This document shows, piece by piece, positions 9,318 to 17,622 of a DNA stretch of 64,000 nucleotides. The notes under the pieces are model-generated. The model ran no database searches. It saw nothing but the letters and a program-made list of their open reading frames with translations, and was not told where the DNA came from. Source of the DNA: Aulosira sp. FACHB-615 (GTDB lineage Bacteria > Cyanobacteriota > Cyanobacteriia > Cyanobacteriales > Nostocaceae); assembly GCF_014698045.1 (NCBI RefSeq), contig NZ_JACJSE010000001.1:124001-188000 (forward strand), given 5' to 3'. The first letter of the stretch is position 1. Every line of letters starts with the position of its first letter. Both the position numbers and the translations under genes were made by a program.

Positions 9318-10925
9318 TTAACTTCCTGAATCGCCACCTACTTGGGCTGTGCGAATGGAGTTTAACAACTGACTCAGACCTGCTTGTAATTGTCCATTGG
9401 GATCAACAGCCACCCATCCATCCTGGGTCAATTGACGCGCTTCAAAGTGTAGGTGTGGCCCTGTAGAGTTGCCTGTACTACCAACTCTGCCAATTACCAT
9501 TCCTGATTCCACAACTTGTCCAGGTTGGACAAAGATTTCGGACATGTGACCGTAAAGGGTTTGCTGGGCGGAATTATGATTCAAAATCACTGTCAAGCCA
9601 TAACCACCAACCCAACCAGCTGTCTCTACCTGACCTTTAGCGGCGGCGAGAATTGGTGTACCCATCGGTGCACCTAAATCTGTACCCGCATGGAAACGGC
9701 GATTGCCCGTAATGGGGTGAATTCGCCAGCCAAACAACGATGTAATTGTGGCTGGAATAGACAGGGGATAGCTAATACCTGTACCACCACGATAGGCAAT
9801 GGTATTTGTAAAGGGAATTTGGGGCAGAACTGAGGCTAAAGGAATATCGTAAGCCACAGTACTAACACGGGGTGCTAAGTTCCCTTCAATTGTTGGTGGG
9901 GCTAAAGCACCGGCGCTGGGTGCAACGGGTGTGGCGCTGACTTTGGTTGCACCAAAATCGTTGGGATTAGGAATAAACCGATTAGGACTAAAGGCTGTCT
10001 TAACTTCCCCACCATAAGCAACACGGGTTGTAGGGGTGTTACCCGTACTATTGATAGGCCGCGCTAAGGGCGCAGTAGCTAACTGAGCATTTTGGCTTTT
10101 TTTCAGCCAATTGGGGGCGGGTTTACTCTCAGAAGCGACACGCTGATTACCAGCAGGTTGAGCTTGGTTACAAAAACCGAGGGATATAGCTTGTCCTGAT
10201 GGCAAAATTGTGCGACAACCACTAGAACGTTCTGTGATGATTACAGAATTGGGGGCTTGATAAGTATTTGTCGCCTCAGTGCCGTAATTGTTGGAGTCAA
10301 TGTAGGCGTTGTTAGAATCTTTAACTTTTCCAGTCGTGGCTTCAACTGTGCTGTTAGAGTTATTCACCGGTTGAGCGACTTTTGGAAGTGTTTCTGGTAT
10401 GGTGCGCGGCGCTACTGGTTTAACTACCTCTTCTCTAGCACTGGCACTTGGTTGAGTGACTTCCAGCTTGGGTTTAGCGGTGCGGACGCTGGATGGTTTC
10501 GGCTGTGCAGTTGGTGTTGGGGTGCGTTCCTGCCGAGTTGTAAAAACTGGCTCAACGGCTGCTTCAGCTTGCGGTTTCGACTGTCTAACAGGCTCTTTGG
10601 ATTGTGCAACCTCTGGTTTGCGGAGTCTTTGGTTGAGGTTAGCTCGTCTTTGAGAAAATTCCGCCTGCGCCTTGGGGGCTGCTGGGATAACAATATCTTT
10701 TTTGATGAAATTTGTTTTAGCTGTTGGTTGGGAATTTTCTACAGGAACAATGTTATCGATGGATGTTTCTGTTTGGGCAAAAACGAAGCCACCACTAAGC
10801 AGGCTAAAGCTACTTAGTAAACAGAGACTCTGGGCTGGCAGGGTAGATACAAAACGTTTTTTGGTCATACCTTGCTGGTTCGAGCCTTGGGAGTGATTAT
10901 GGGCAGATGTATTGCGCTGCGTCAT
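9318..10925 (-). CDS. M23 family metallopeptidase (murein endopeptidase)
   Basis: 535 residues. Residues ~20-50 contain a basic stretch and hydrophobic segment (signal peptide or anchor, ending near FVFAQ). Residues ~55-370 are low-complexity, rich in Pro/Gln/Ser/Thr, probably a disordered spacer. Residues ~385-515 are the LytM/M23 domain: SLFGWRIHPITGNRRFHAGTD carries zinc ligands His and Asp, and GPHLHFEAR the HxH motif. These residues are intact, so a working peptidoglycan endopeptidase is likely, acting in the periplasm on growth or septation. An alternative start is MTKKRFVST at 10868. The gene is convergent with ribE. Confidence 0.9.
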   Translation of the reverse strand: MTQRNTSAHNHSQGSNQQGMTKKRFVSTLPAQSLCLLSSFSLLSGGFVFAQTETSIDNIVPVENSQPTAKTNFIKKDIVIPAAPKAQAEFSQRRANLNQRLRKPEVAQSKEPVRQSKPQAEAAVEPVFTTRQERTPTPTAQPKPSSVRTAKPKLEVTQPSASAREEVVKPVAPRTIPETLPKVAQPVNNSNSTVEATTGKVKDSNNAYIDSNNYGTEATNTYQAPNSVIITERSSGCRTILPSGQAISLGFCNQAQPAGNQRVASESKPAPNWLKKSQNAQLATAPLARPINSTGNTPTTRVAYGGEVKTAFSPNRFIPNPNDFGATKVSATPVAPSAGALAPPTIEGNLAPRVSTVAYDIPLASVLPQIPFTNTIAYRGGTGISYPLSIPATITSLFGWRIHPITGNRRFHAGTDLGAPMGTPILAAAKGQVETAGWVGGYGLTVILNHNSAQQTLYGHMSEIFVQPGQVVESGMVIGRVGSTGNSTGPHLHFEARQLTQDGWVAVDPNGQLQAGLSQLLNSIRTAQVGGDSGS

Positions 10926-11008
10926 TAGTTCTCTCAGTTATTTTAAATTTGCCTCAAGAGATGATGCCAGTGGTTTGTCTTGCCCAAAGAGCTAAATTTA
11001 TAACAAAC

Positions 11009-11833
11009 CTACAATGGTACAGAAGATTTACGGTACCCTAGCGTAATTGTACCGGGTTCAATATAAAGTTCTGTTGTTTTTATGTCTGTTGTATCATACG
11101 TTTCCACAGAAACACGTAATTCACCCTGAGAAGTAACGCCGACTACAGTGCCTGCCAAATCATGAATGTACACTTTGTCACCTACATTGGTGAGTAATTC
11201 CAAATAGCGAGACAAGAGTATATTTATTCCTTCTTTAACAAGGCATTCCATACCGGACTCTATTCCCCGTAAAACGACGGAAGTGAGAGTTTCCAGACAA
11301 GAAATCGGTTTGGTAGCGTAGCAGGCTTGCCACATTTCGAGGTTAATTCCCGTTTCGGGTACTGGGTTTGTCCAGTTAATCCCAACTCCAATTACTGCTT
11401 GATGAATATAGCCATGATTGATTTTGGTTTCTGTTAAAATGCCACCTAATTTACGACCATTTAAAACTAGATCATTAGGCCATTTAATTCCCACATCCAC
11501 GCCATAACAGCGCAGTTGGTTAGCTATACCCCAAGCACTAGCTAAAGTTAGTTGATAACTGGCACTAGCTTCTAGTTTAGGGGCGATCGCAACAGAAAGG
11601 TATAGCCCACCAGGGTGAGAAATCCATTGTCTTCCCCATTGTCCTCTACCCGCAGTTTGTTGTTGGGCAATCACCACAGACCAAGATTCTGCACCCTGGG
11701 CTAATAAATTCCACAATGTTTGATTAGTGGAAGCAAGATGATCAAAAATATGTAGCGAAAATAATGAATTTTCCCCGTTTCTTCCTGATTGCAATGCTAA
11801 TTCTAACTTTTGTCGATCAAATTCCACAGACAT
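11009..11833 (-). CDS. birA: biotin--[acetyl-CoA-carboxylase] ligase
   Basis: About 274 residues from MSVEFDRQKL (an ATG nine bases upstream is also possible). It activates biotin with ATP and attaches it to the biotin carboxyl carrier protein. Visible motifs: HLASTNQTLW near residue 30, QTAGRGQWGRQW near 60-72 (the biotinyl-AMP loop), GIKWPNDLVLNGRKLGG near 115-131 with the catalytic Lys, and GVGINW near 150. There is no N-terminal winged helix, so it is a ligase only and not a biotin repressor. Confidence 0.93.
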   Translation of the reverse strand: MSVEFDRQKLELALQSGRNGENSLFSLHIFDHLASTNQTLWNLLAQGAESWSVVIAQQQTAGRGQWGRQWISHPGGLYLSVAIAPKLEASASYQLTLASAWGIANQLRCYGVDVGIKWPNDLVLNGRKLGGILTETKINHGYIHQAVIGVGINWTNPVPETGINLEMWQACYATKPISCLETLTSVVLRGIESGMECLVKEGINILLSRYLELLTNVGDKVYIHDLAGTVVGVTSQGELRVSVETYDTTDIKTTELYIEPGTITLGYRKSSVPL

Positions 11834-11913
11834 GAACCGCAAATACCGTTGTTCAAGTTAACATTAATTGGCTGATTTTGATAAAAGGGAATAGGGAGTA
11901 GGAAGGAAAACAT

Positions 11914-12055
11914 CAGGACTTACGCACGCAGTTTATCTGTGGAGATTGGGTGAAGGGGTGAAAGGGTAGGAGTGTAAGGGTTTTGAATACATACATCCCT
12001 ATACCCTTTCACCCTTACCAAACCATTGATTTTTCGTCTCACTGTGTAAATCCTG
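11914..12055. mobile_element. MITE-like element, family with CAGGACTTACGCA ends (copy 1)
   Basis: 142 bp bounded by CAGGACTTACGCA (11914-11926) and TGTGTAAATCCTG (12043-12055), inverted ends matching at 11 of 13 positions. Internal sequence (TGTGGAGATTGGGTG, GGTGAAAGGGTA, TTGATTTTTCGTCTCACTG) recurs in the copy at 61147-61335. It lies in the region upstream of pgeF and could affect its promoter. Confidence 0.8.
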
Positions 12056-12119
12056 TAATTTTTCCTCCTGCATACCAAAACCTCATATTCAATACCCTCT
12101 ATTTTTGGTTAGGTTCAAG

Positions 12120-12911
12120 ATGCACACTTGGCACTGGCGCAATTGGGAAGGACTACCGTACCTTACCTGTAGTCTTTTAGCAAACTGGCAACACGGCTTT
12201 TTTACTCACCAGTTCTGGCCGCGATCGCCCCAAGATTTAACTCCCGTTCTGCACCCAGAAGCATCGGTGTATCGCTTAAAACAGGTACATGGCAATACTG
12301 TTCTCACGCCCCAAGAAGTTGATTCCCAAGTTAAGGAAATTACAGGCGATGAGGAATCTGCTTTTGCCTTGGCGGATGGTTTAATTACCGAACAACCTTT
12401 ACAAGCAGTTTGGGTAGCCAGTGCAGACTGTACACCTGTATTAATTGGGGATGTGCGAACTGGACAGGTAGCTGCATTACACGCTGGTTGGCGAGGGACG
12501 GCGGCGAAGATTGTCCCCCAGGCGATCGCCCGATTACAAGCCCAAGGAAGTCAAGTACAGGACTTAAGAGTTGCCCTCGGCCCGGCGATCGCTGGTGAAG
12601 TTTATCAAGTCTCAGTTGAGGTAGCTGCGGAAATTGGAGCCAGTATTATATCACATAATGACACCCAAAAAATTGTTCAGACGTTACATGAATTACCCAA
12701 TTCTCCCTTATTATCCGACCCAGAACCAGGAAAAGTGAGAGTTGATGTGCGGCGGGTCAATACTTTGCAGTTAGAAAATTTAGGCATTAGTTCAGAACAA
12801 ATTGCGATCGCCCCTTATTGTACATACCAAACTCCTGAACATTTCTTTTCCTACCGTCGTGAACAACAGAAAAAAGTCCAGTGGTCAGGAATTGTGAGCG
12901 GGAAAACATAA
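12120..12911 (+). CDS. pgeF: PgeF / YfiH (DUF152) family protein, polyphenol-oxidase-type fold
   Basis: About 263 residues from MHTWHWRNWEG at 12120; another in-frame ATG/GTG 15 bases upstream is less likely. Family members are copper/zinc enzymes described as purine-nucleoside-processing or as peptidoglycan editing factors that remove L-Ser mis-incorporated in murein. Visible metal/active-site motifs: KQVHGNTVL near 54-62, ASADCTPVLI near 100-109 and ALHAGWRGTAAKIV near 118-131; the C-terminal YCTYQTPEHFFSYRR is also typical. No signal peptide, so cytoplasmic. It stands alone. The exact in vivo substrate in cyanobacteria is unknown. Confidence 0.88.
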   Translation: MHTWHWRNWEGLPYLTCSLLANWQHGFFTHQFWPRSPQDLTPVLHPEASVYRLKQVHGNTVLTPQEVDSQVKEITGDEESAFALADGLITEQPLQAVWVASADCTPVLIGDVRTGQVAALHAGWRGTAAKIVPQAIARLQAQGSQVQDLRVALGPAIAGEVYQVSVEVAAEIGASIISHNDTQKIVQTLHELPNSPLLSDPEPGKVRVDVRRVNTLQLENLGISSEQIAIAPYCTYQTPEHFFSYRREQQKKVQWSGIVSGKT

Positions 12912-12912
12912 C

Positions 12913-13072
12913 TTTTAGGAGTGCTGAGTTGAAAGTGCTGAGTGCTGAGTGAACCTCCATGACTAGCTTATGGTTCCCGACTTGAAGCACCCTGGGTTAA
13001 CTTTAGACTCTATGAGCTGACGTGCAATTCATTTTACTTTTTACTCATAACTCATAACTCAGCACTTCCGTA
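12913..13072. repeat. STRR repeats of the CAGCACTCAG type, inverted
   Basis: AGTGCTGAGTTGAAAGTGCTGAG and similar (12917-12952) face CATAACTCAGCAC copies (13045-13068). The same repeat is found near 18850-18873 and inside hypF. It separates convergent pgeF and araC-type genes and may act as a weak terminator. Confidence 0.6.
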
Positions 13073-13089
13073 TTCTGTTGATTAAATAA

Positions 13090-14010
13090 TCAAATTTTTA
13101 CATGCTCTCTGTATGCTTTTGGTGTTATCCCCATAAGCTTGCGAAAGACATTGGTAAAATGACTTTGACTTTGAAAACCAACTTGTTCTGATATTTGTTC
13201 GATTGTTTTTTCAGTTCCAGTTAAAAGTTTTTTTGCTTTAGCAATTCGGCAATTAATCACATACTGATGCGGTGCCAGACCTGTAGATTGTTTAAATAAG
13301 CGAGAAAAATGATACATACTCATTCCCACAACTGCCGCAATTTCTGTTAATGTCAAATCTCGTTCGAGGTTGTCATGGATGTATGAAACAGCTTGACGTA
13401 ACTTTCTTGGCGAAAGACCTTTATGATTCAACAACTGCGAAACTTTATTACTGGTGACTGAGTGGTGTTTTAGCAGGTGAACACAGAGTGTAGTTTTGAG
13501 AGACTCAATATACAGTTGGCTACCGACACCACCTGATTCTAATTCTGACTTCAGGGCTAAAGCTATTTGCTGAATTAACGGTTCCGGTGCAGCAAAGTAG
13601 GGTGTTAACTCCACACCTTGTAAATCAACCGACTCTAAGATAATTTGATTGAAAAAAGTAGGGTCTAAACTCAGGAGTAGAAAATCAGTTTCCGATGTCC
13701 AACGACAGACGTGAGGGGTATTGGCGGGAATAATGGCGACATCACCATTAAGAATATGTTCTTGCTGAAAGCGTCCGTCTAAAACTCGTTCTGCTTGGAG
13801 AAGATGATAGTCTAAGTTGATCGAGATGATATGTTGTTGGGTTGAATGTTCGGGGGTTTCATGGGCAGGCTGGTGATGAATATCTAGACGAATACCATCC
13901 CATTTGGCATTGTAACTAGAACTTATATGCGATCGCGGCAGAACTTCTGCACAAGCATCTTCTTGAGTAAAATCAACTTTTAGGATTGTCTCTTCCAGCA
14001 TCATCCTCAC
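13090..14010 (-). CDS. AraC/XylS family transcriptional regulator
   Basis: 306 residues. Residues ~1-190 form a variable sensing domain (cupin-like features near 50-120). Residues ~205-303 carry the two helix-turn-helix motifs of the AraC family: LTEIAAVVGMSMYHFSRLFKQSTG in the first and IEQISEQVGFQSQSHFTNVFRK in the second, followed by the family signature end GITPKAYR. The DNA targets and ligand are unknown. The divergent DCC-family gene starts 69 bases upstream and shares its promoter region, so it is the obvious candidate target. Confidence 0.9.
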   Translation of the reverse strand: MRMMLEETILKVDFTQEDACAEVLPRSHISSSYNAKWDGIRLDIHHQPAHETPEHSTQQHIISINLDYHLLQAERVLDGRFQQEHILNGDVAIIPANTPHVCRWTSETDFLLLSLDPTFFNQIILESVDLQGVELTPYFAAPEPLIQQIALALKSELESGGVGSQLYIESLKTTLCVHLLKHHSVTSNKVSQLLNHKGLSPRKLRQAVSYIHDNLERDLTLTEIAAVVGMSMYHFSRLFKQSTGLAPHQYVINCRIAKAKKLLTGTEKTIEQISEQVGFQSQSHFTNVFRKLMGITPKAYREHVKI

Positions 14011-14078
14011 CGCAGAGATAATAAATATATGTGTAACGCTATACTTAAACCGTAATCCGAAATAAAAATGCTATTTAA

Positions 14079-14492
14079 ATGAATTATTACGTAATATATG
14101 ACGGAAATTGCAATCTCTGCGTTACCTTAGTCCAATTTTTAGAAACTTTAGACCAAGGTAAACTGTTTCTTTATGCTGCGATGCAAGACGAACAAACACT
14201 TACACAATGGGGCATTACATCCCAAGATTGTCAACAAGGAATGATATTAATTGATGCTAATGCCCCTGAACGACGTTGGCAAGGTAGTGATGCAGCCGAA
14301 GAAATTGGCAAGTTATTACCACTGGGCAGTTTGTTTGTGGATGCTTACCGCACTATACCGGGGATGAAATGGGCAGGCAATCGCTTTTACGAACAAATCC
14401 GTGACAATCGTTATACTCTGTTTGGCAAACGTGATACTACCTATCAGTCAACATACTGTGTGGATGGTGGCTGCAAAATTGGTAATGATTAG
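14079..14492 (+). CDS. DCC family thiol-disulfide oxidoreductase-like protein (DUF393)
   Basis: 137 residues. The family signature DGNCNLC near residues 9-15 contains the CxxC pair; the second half carries VDAYRTIPGMKW and RYTLFGKRD stretches typical of DUF393. Members are thioredoxin-like and assumed to be redox-active, but substrates are unknown. No membrane segment or signal peptide. It is divergent from the AraC-type regulator (69 bases between start codons) and followed 40 bases later by the Uma2 gene. Confidence 0.85.
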   Translation: MNYYVIYDGNCNLCVTLVQFLETLDQGKLFLYAAMQDEQTLTQWGITSQDCQQGMILIDANAPERRWQGSDAAEEIGKLLPLGSLFVDAYRTIPGMKWAGNRFYEQIRDNRYTLFGKRDTTYQSTYCVDGGCKIGND

Positions 14493-14531
14493 TGTATGCA
14501 CAAGTTTTGACAGTCTACTTTAGGGGTTGGT

Positions 14532-15368
14532 ATGACAATAAGTAAGCCAGATTTAGAAATCACATCCCAAACGACTGATATCGTAGATGATATTGCGGAC
14601 TGGCAACCCCCCATGCCACCCACAGATTTAATATTTGATGATGGAGAACCTTTGGAGTCAAATCGTCACCGTATTGCCATGAATGTCTTAATTCGGTCAT
14701 TACAGCAAGCTTGGGCTGACCGAAACGACTTTTACACAGGTGGTAATATGTTCATCTACTACAGCAGTACCCAAGCACGTAACAATGATTTTCGTGGCCC
14801 AGATTTTTTCGCTGTAATCAATGTTGATGGTACTATCCCCAGACAAGGTTGGGTCGTGTGGGAAGAAAACGGCCGTTACCCAGATGTCATTGTCGAATTA
14901 ATGTCACCATCTACGGCGCGGGTTGATAAAGTGACCAAAAAAGAAATTTATCAACAAACCTTCCGCACCCCAGATTACTTTATCTATGACCCCTTTGACC
15001 CAAATTCTTTACAAGGCTGGCATTTAGATGGCAATCAAAATTATCAGCCCATACCAGCAAATGAACGCGGCTGGCTATGGTGTCAGCGTTTAGGCTTATG
15101 GCTGGGAACTTGGGAAGGCACAGTAGACAGAGAAACAGCTATTTGGCTGCGGTTTTACGATACTGATGGTAATCTTGTCCCTCTACCAGAAGAAGCCGCC
15201 CAAGCCCAAGCTGAGGCTGCACAAGCTCAAGCTGAAACGGCACAAGCCCAAGCTGAAACGGCACAAGCCCAAGCTGAAGCAGCACAGGCCCAAGTCCAAG
15301 CTGCCCAAGCCCGCGCTGAACGTTTAGCCGCCCGTTTACGAGAATTAGGCGAAGATCCTGATGCTTAG
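14532..15368 (+). CDS. Uma2 family protein (DUF820) with alanine/glutamine repeat tail
   Basis: 278 residues. Residues ~20-215 match the cyanobacterial Uma2/DUF820 family, a restriction-endonuclease-like fold: GPDFFAVINVD near 94-104 and PDVIVELMSPST near 117-128 carry the acidic residues and E-x-x-S-P-S of the presumed PD-(D/E)xK site, followed by a YFIYDPFD stretch. Residues ~217-265 are a heptad-type run of AQAEAAQ/AQAETAQ units, encoded by tandem 21-bp repeats (about 15196-15310), probably a helical coiled coil. Function is unproven; the family is hugely expanded in cyanobacteria. Confidence 0.88.
   Translation: MTISKPDLEITSQTTDIVDDIADWQPPMPPTDLIFDDGEPLESNRHRIAMNVLIRSLQQAWADRNDFYTGGNMFIYYSSTQARNNDFRGPDFFAVINVDGTIPRQGWVVWEENGRYPDVIVELMSPSTARVDKVTKKEIYQQTFRTPDYFIYDPFDPNSLQGWHLDGNQNYQPIPANERGWLWCQRLGLWLGTWEGTVDRETAIWLRFYDTDGNLVPLPEEAAQAQAEAAQAQAETAQAQAETAQAQAEAAQAQVQAAQARAERLAARLRELGEDPDA
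15196..15318 (+). repeat. in-gene 21-bp tandem repeat in the Uma2 gene
   Basis: About five copies of a 21-bp unit of the form CAAGCCCAAGCTGAAACGGCA, each encoding seven residues (AQAETAQ type). The unit length keeps the frame, so copy number can change without breaking the gene. Confidence 0.8.
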
Positions 15369-15389
15369 GGATCTGCGGGTTAATAGTTT

Positions 15390-15476
15390 ACCAATTCGCA
15401 ATTCATAATTAAGAAATCTAGCTCCAATAAAACTTTCCTGATTTCTATCTGTCGCATTCTTCTTTCAAATTTGTAT
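15390..15476. mobile_element. MITE-like element, family with ATACCAATT ends (copy 2)
   Basis: The reverse complement of this segment aligns closely with 5688-5802 through the core (GAATGCGACAGATAGAAATC and following). Its ends are degenerate (ACCAATT at the left, AAATTTGTAT at the right) and it is shorter than copy 1. It ends 12 bases before the ABC permease start codon, so it supplies that gene's leader. Confidence 0.7.
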
Positions 15477-15488
15477 AACAAATAACAA

Positions 15489-16277
15489 ATGAGAAAATTT
15501 ATTAGAAAAGCTTTAACTTTTTTAGCTGTATACAACACCTACATGTTGGAGTTTCGTGCAGAACTAATTTTATGGGTGTTGTCTGGGTCTTTACCTATAA
15601 TCCTGATGGGTGTTTGGATGCAAGCAGCACAAGGAGGCAAATTTGGTCTGTCTTCTATAGATTTTTCTCGTTATTTTCTCACAGTTTTTGTAGTTAGACA
15701 AATTACCGTTGCTTGGGTAATTTGGGAATTTGAAAAGGAAGTGGTAGAAGGTAAACTTTCACCTAGATTATTACAACCACTAGATCCAGTATGGCATCAT
15801 GTCGCCTCCCATCTGGCTGAAAGAGTAACGCGGATACCATTTACCATAGTGCTAATAATTTTATTTTTTGCACTGTATCCCCAGTCCTTTTGGTTGCCCA
15901 GTTTTGGGCAAGTGTTTCTATTTACGTTAGCAGTGGTGTTAGCATTTATCTTGCGGTTTGTTATTCAGTACACCTTTGCTGTGTTAGCTTTTTGGACAGA
16001 ACGTGCTAGTGCTTTAGAAAATTTCTGGTTCTTATTTTTTTTATTTTTATCGGGGATGGTTGCACCTTTAAATGTGTTTCCTGAATTTGTGCGGAATATT
16101 GTGTTATTTACACCTTTTCCCTATTTAATTGATTTCCCTGCAAGTATTTTGGTGGGATTACCTGTAGATATAGGGCGGGGTTTTTTATGTATGATTGGTT
16201 GGACAATGATATTTTTGGGCGCAAACCGTTTGTTGTGGCGGGCGGGCTTGAAACGATATTCAGGTATGGGTGCGTGA
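15489..16277 (+). CDS. ABC-2 type transporter permease (DUF990 family)
   Basis: 262 residues with about six hydrophobic segments (near 25-45, 60-80, 115-160, 175-195 and 230-255), an integral inner-membrane protein. Sequence such as EFRAELILWVLSGSLP near 20-35 and the EFEKEVVEGKLSPRLLQP loop near 85-100 match the DUF990 group, which usually works as a pair of permeases plus one ATPase. Neither the partner permease nor the ATPase is next to it, so it must be supplied from elsewhere. Substrate unknown. The leader is a MITE-like repeat. Confidence 0.85.
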   Translation: MRKFIRKALTFLAVYNTYMLEFRAELILWVLSGSLPIILMGVWMQAAQGGKFGLSSIDFSRYFLTVFVVRQITVAWVIWEFEKEVVEGKLSPRLLQPLDPVWHHVASHLAERVTRIPFTIVLIILFFALYPQSFWLPSFGQVFLFTLAVVLAFILRFVIQYTFAVLAFWTERASALENFWFLFFLFLSGMVAPLNVFPEFVRNIVLFTPFPYLIDFPASILVGLPVDIGRGFLCMIGWTMIFLGANRLLWRAGLKRYSGMGA

Positions 16278-16294
16278 GCTAATATATGTTTATT

Positions 16295-17368
16295 TCACTC
16301 TTCGCTATCTTGATATAAGTCTTGTAATGCTTGCAGTTGAGTTTTGCGGGAAACTCGACGATATTTCTTACTTTCTAGTTTGGGTTCGTATTTACTCTGT
16401 CCTTTACCTTTGGTTTTTAACTTCAAGGTAGATTCAGGATCGGCTTGTTGGTTTAATTGAGTTTGTCTGGCGATCGCTTCCTCTAAAAACTCTAGATAAT
16501 GTTCATAGCGTTCCCAATTTCCCCGCACGGCGCAATCAGGTTCGTCTCGATGCAAACAATCTCCAAATCGACAGTGATTCGCTTCTAATAGCTTTCTGAC
16601 TTCGGGAAAATAGTAAACTAATTCTTCTGGTTGAGCATCTAAATCTGGTTGATTAAAGCCAGGAGTATCGGCTAACAAACCACCATCAGGTAATTCAAAT
16701 AATTCTACATGGCGCGTTGTATGACGACCACGGGCAAGTTTACCAGAAACTTCCCCAACTCGCAGGTTAATATCAGGGATAAGGGCATTAATTAAGCTGG
16801 ATTTCCCCACACCAGAAGGGCCAGCAATTACAGTAGTTTTATGACTAAGATAAGTTAATACTTGGTCAATATTGATACTCTTCTGCACACTGATAAATAA
16901 CGGTTGATACCCCCAACCTAAGAGGCGATCGCTAATTTCTTGCTGTTCCTGGACTGAGATTAAATCGCTTTTATTCAAACACAAAACCACATCCCAACCA
17001 GTGAACTCAGCTTTGACTAAAAATCGACTTAATTGATAAGCTTCTAAAGGCGGATCAGCAACAGCAAAGACCAACATAATTTGGTTGACATTGGCGATCG
17101 CCGGTCGGTCTAATTGTCCGGTGCGGGGTAGAACTTCTGCGATCGCACCACGTTCACCAGCCCAATCTGGTTCTTCCACCACCACGCGATCGCCCACCAT
17201 CACCTGCTGTCCAATTTTTTTTAACCTAGTTCTGCGGGTACACAAAAGTATAGGGAGATGAGCAGGATCTATCTCCCTATCTTTTTGATCTAGCTGTACC
17301 TTGTAAAAATTGGCTTGTACAGCCAAAACTGTACCGATTAACTGTCCATCAGTAGCAACAGCCATCAT
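16295..17368 (-). CDS. rsgA: ribosome small subunit-dependent GTPase A
   Basis: 357 residues. RsgA helps the final maturation of the 30S subunit. Order of domains shows the circular permutation: N-terminal OB fold (~5-70), then G4 (NKSD near 133-136), G1 (GPSGVGKSSLIN near 183-194), G3 (DTPGF near 236-240), then the zinc region with CRFGDCLHRDEPDC near 267-280. The C-terminal ~40 residues are a basic, lysine-rich tail. Its start codon overlaps the end of the tusA-like gene by four bases, so translation is probably coupled. Confidence 0.95.
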   Translation of the reverse strand: MMAVATDGQLIGTVLAVQANFYKVQLDQKDREIDPAHLPILLCTRRTRLKKIGQQVMVGDRVVVEEPDWAGERGAIAEVLPRTGQLDRPAIANVNQIMLVFAVADPPLEAYQLSRFLVKAEFTGWDVVLCLNKSDLISVQEQQEISDRLLGWGYQPLFISVQKSINIDQVLTYLSHKTTVIAGPSGVGKSSLINALIPDINLRVGEVSGKLARGRHTTRHVELFELPDGGLLADTPGFNQPDLDAQPEELVYYFPEVRKLLEANHCRFGDCLHRDEPDCAVRGNWERYEHYLEFLEEAIARQTQLNQQADPESTLKLKTKGKGQSKYEPKLESKKYRRVSRKTQLQALQDLYQDSEE

Positions 17369-17622
17369 TGATTAACGGCCGGACGACGGACTAACAAAGA
17401 AAAATACTCGCTACAGTTTGTAATTTGCTCTACCTCATAGCCAGCCATTGTTAAGCTATCAGGAACTTGCTCGATTGGTTCTCCGGGGTCGAGCCATACT
17501 TCTAGCAAATCTCCTGGCGACATTTTTTCCAGGCGGAGTTTTGTCCGCACAAAATTAATCGGACAAGGAGTACCGCGCAAATCCAGTTGAGCATCGGGAG
17601 TAGACACAGAAGATAGACTCAT
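17365..17622 (-). CDS. sulfurtransferase TusA family protein
   Basis: 85 residues, the standard size. The LDLRGTPCPINFVRTKL stretch near 13-29 holds the active-site Cys of the CPxP-type motif (here CPIN, so the second Pro is missing). TusA proteins relay sulfur for tRNA thiolation and molybdenum cofactor synthesis; the role of this cyanobacterial version is not known. It overlaps dnaJ by one base upstream and rsgA by four bases downstream. Confidence 0.88.
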   Translation of the reverse strand: MSLSSVSTPDAQLDLRGTPCPINFVRTKLRLEKMSPGDLLEVWLDPGEPIEQVPDSLTMAGYEVEQITNCSEYFSLLVRRPAVNQ

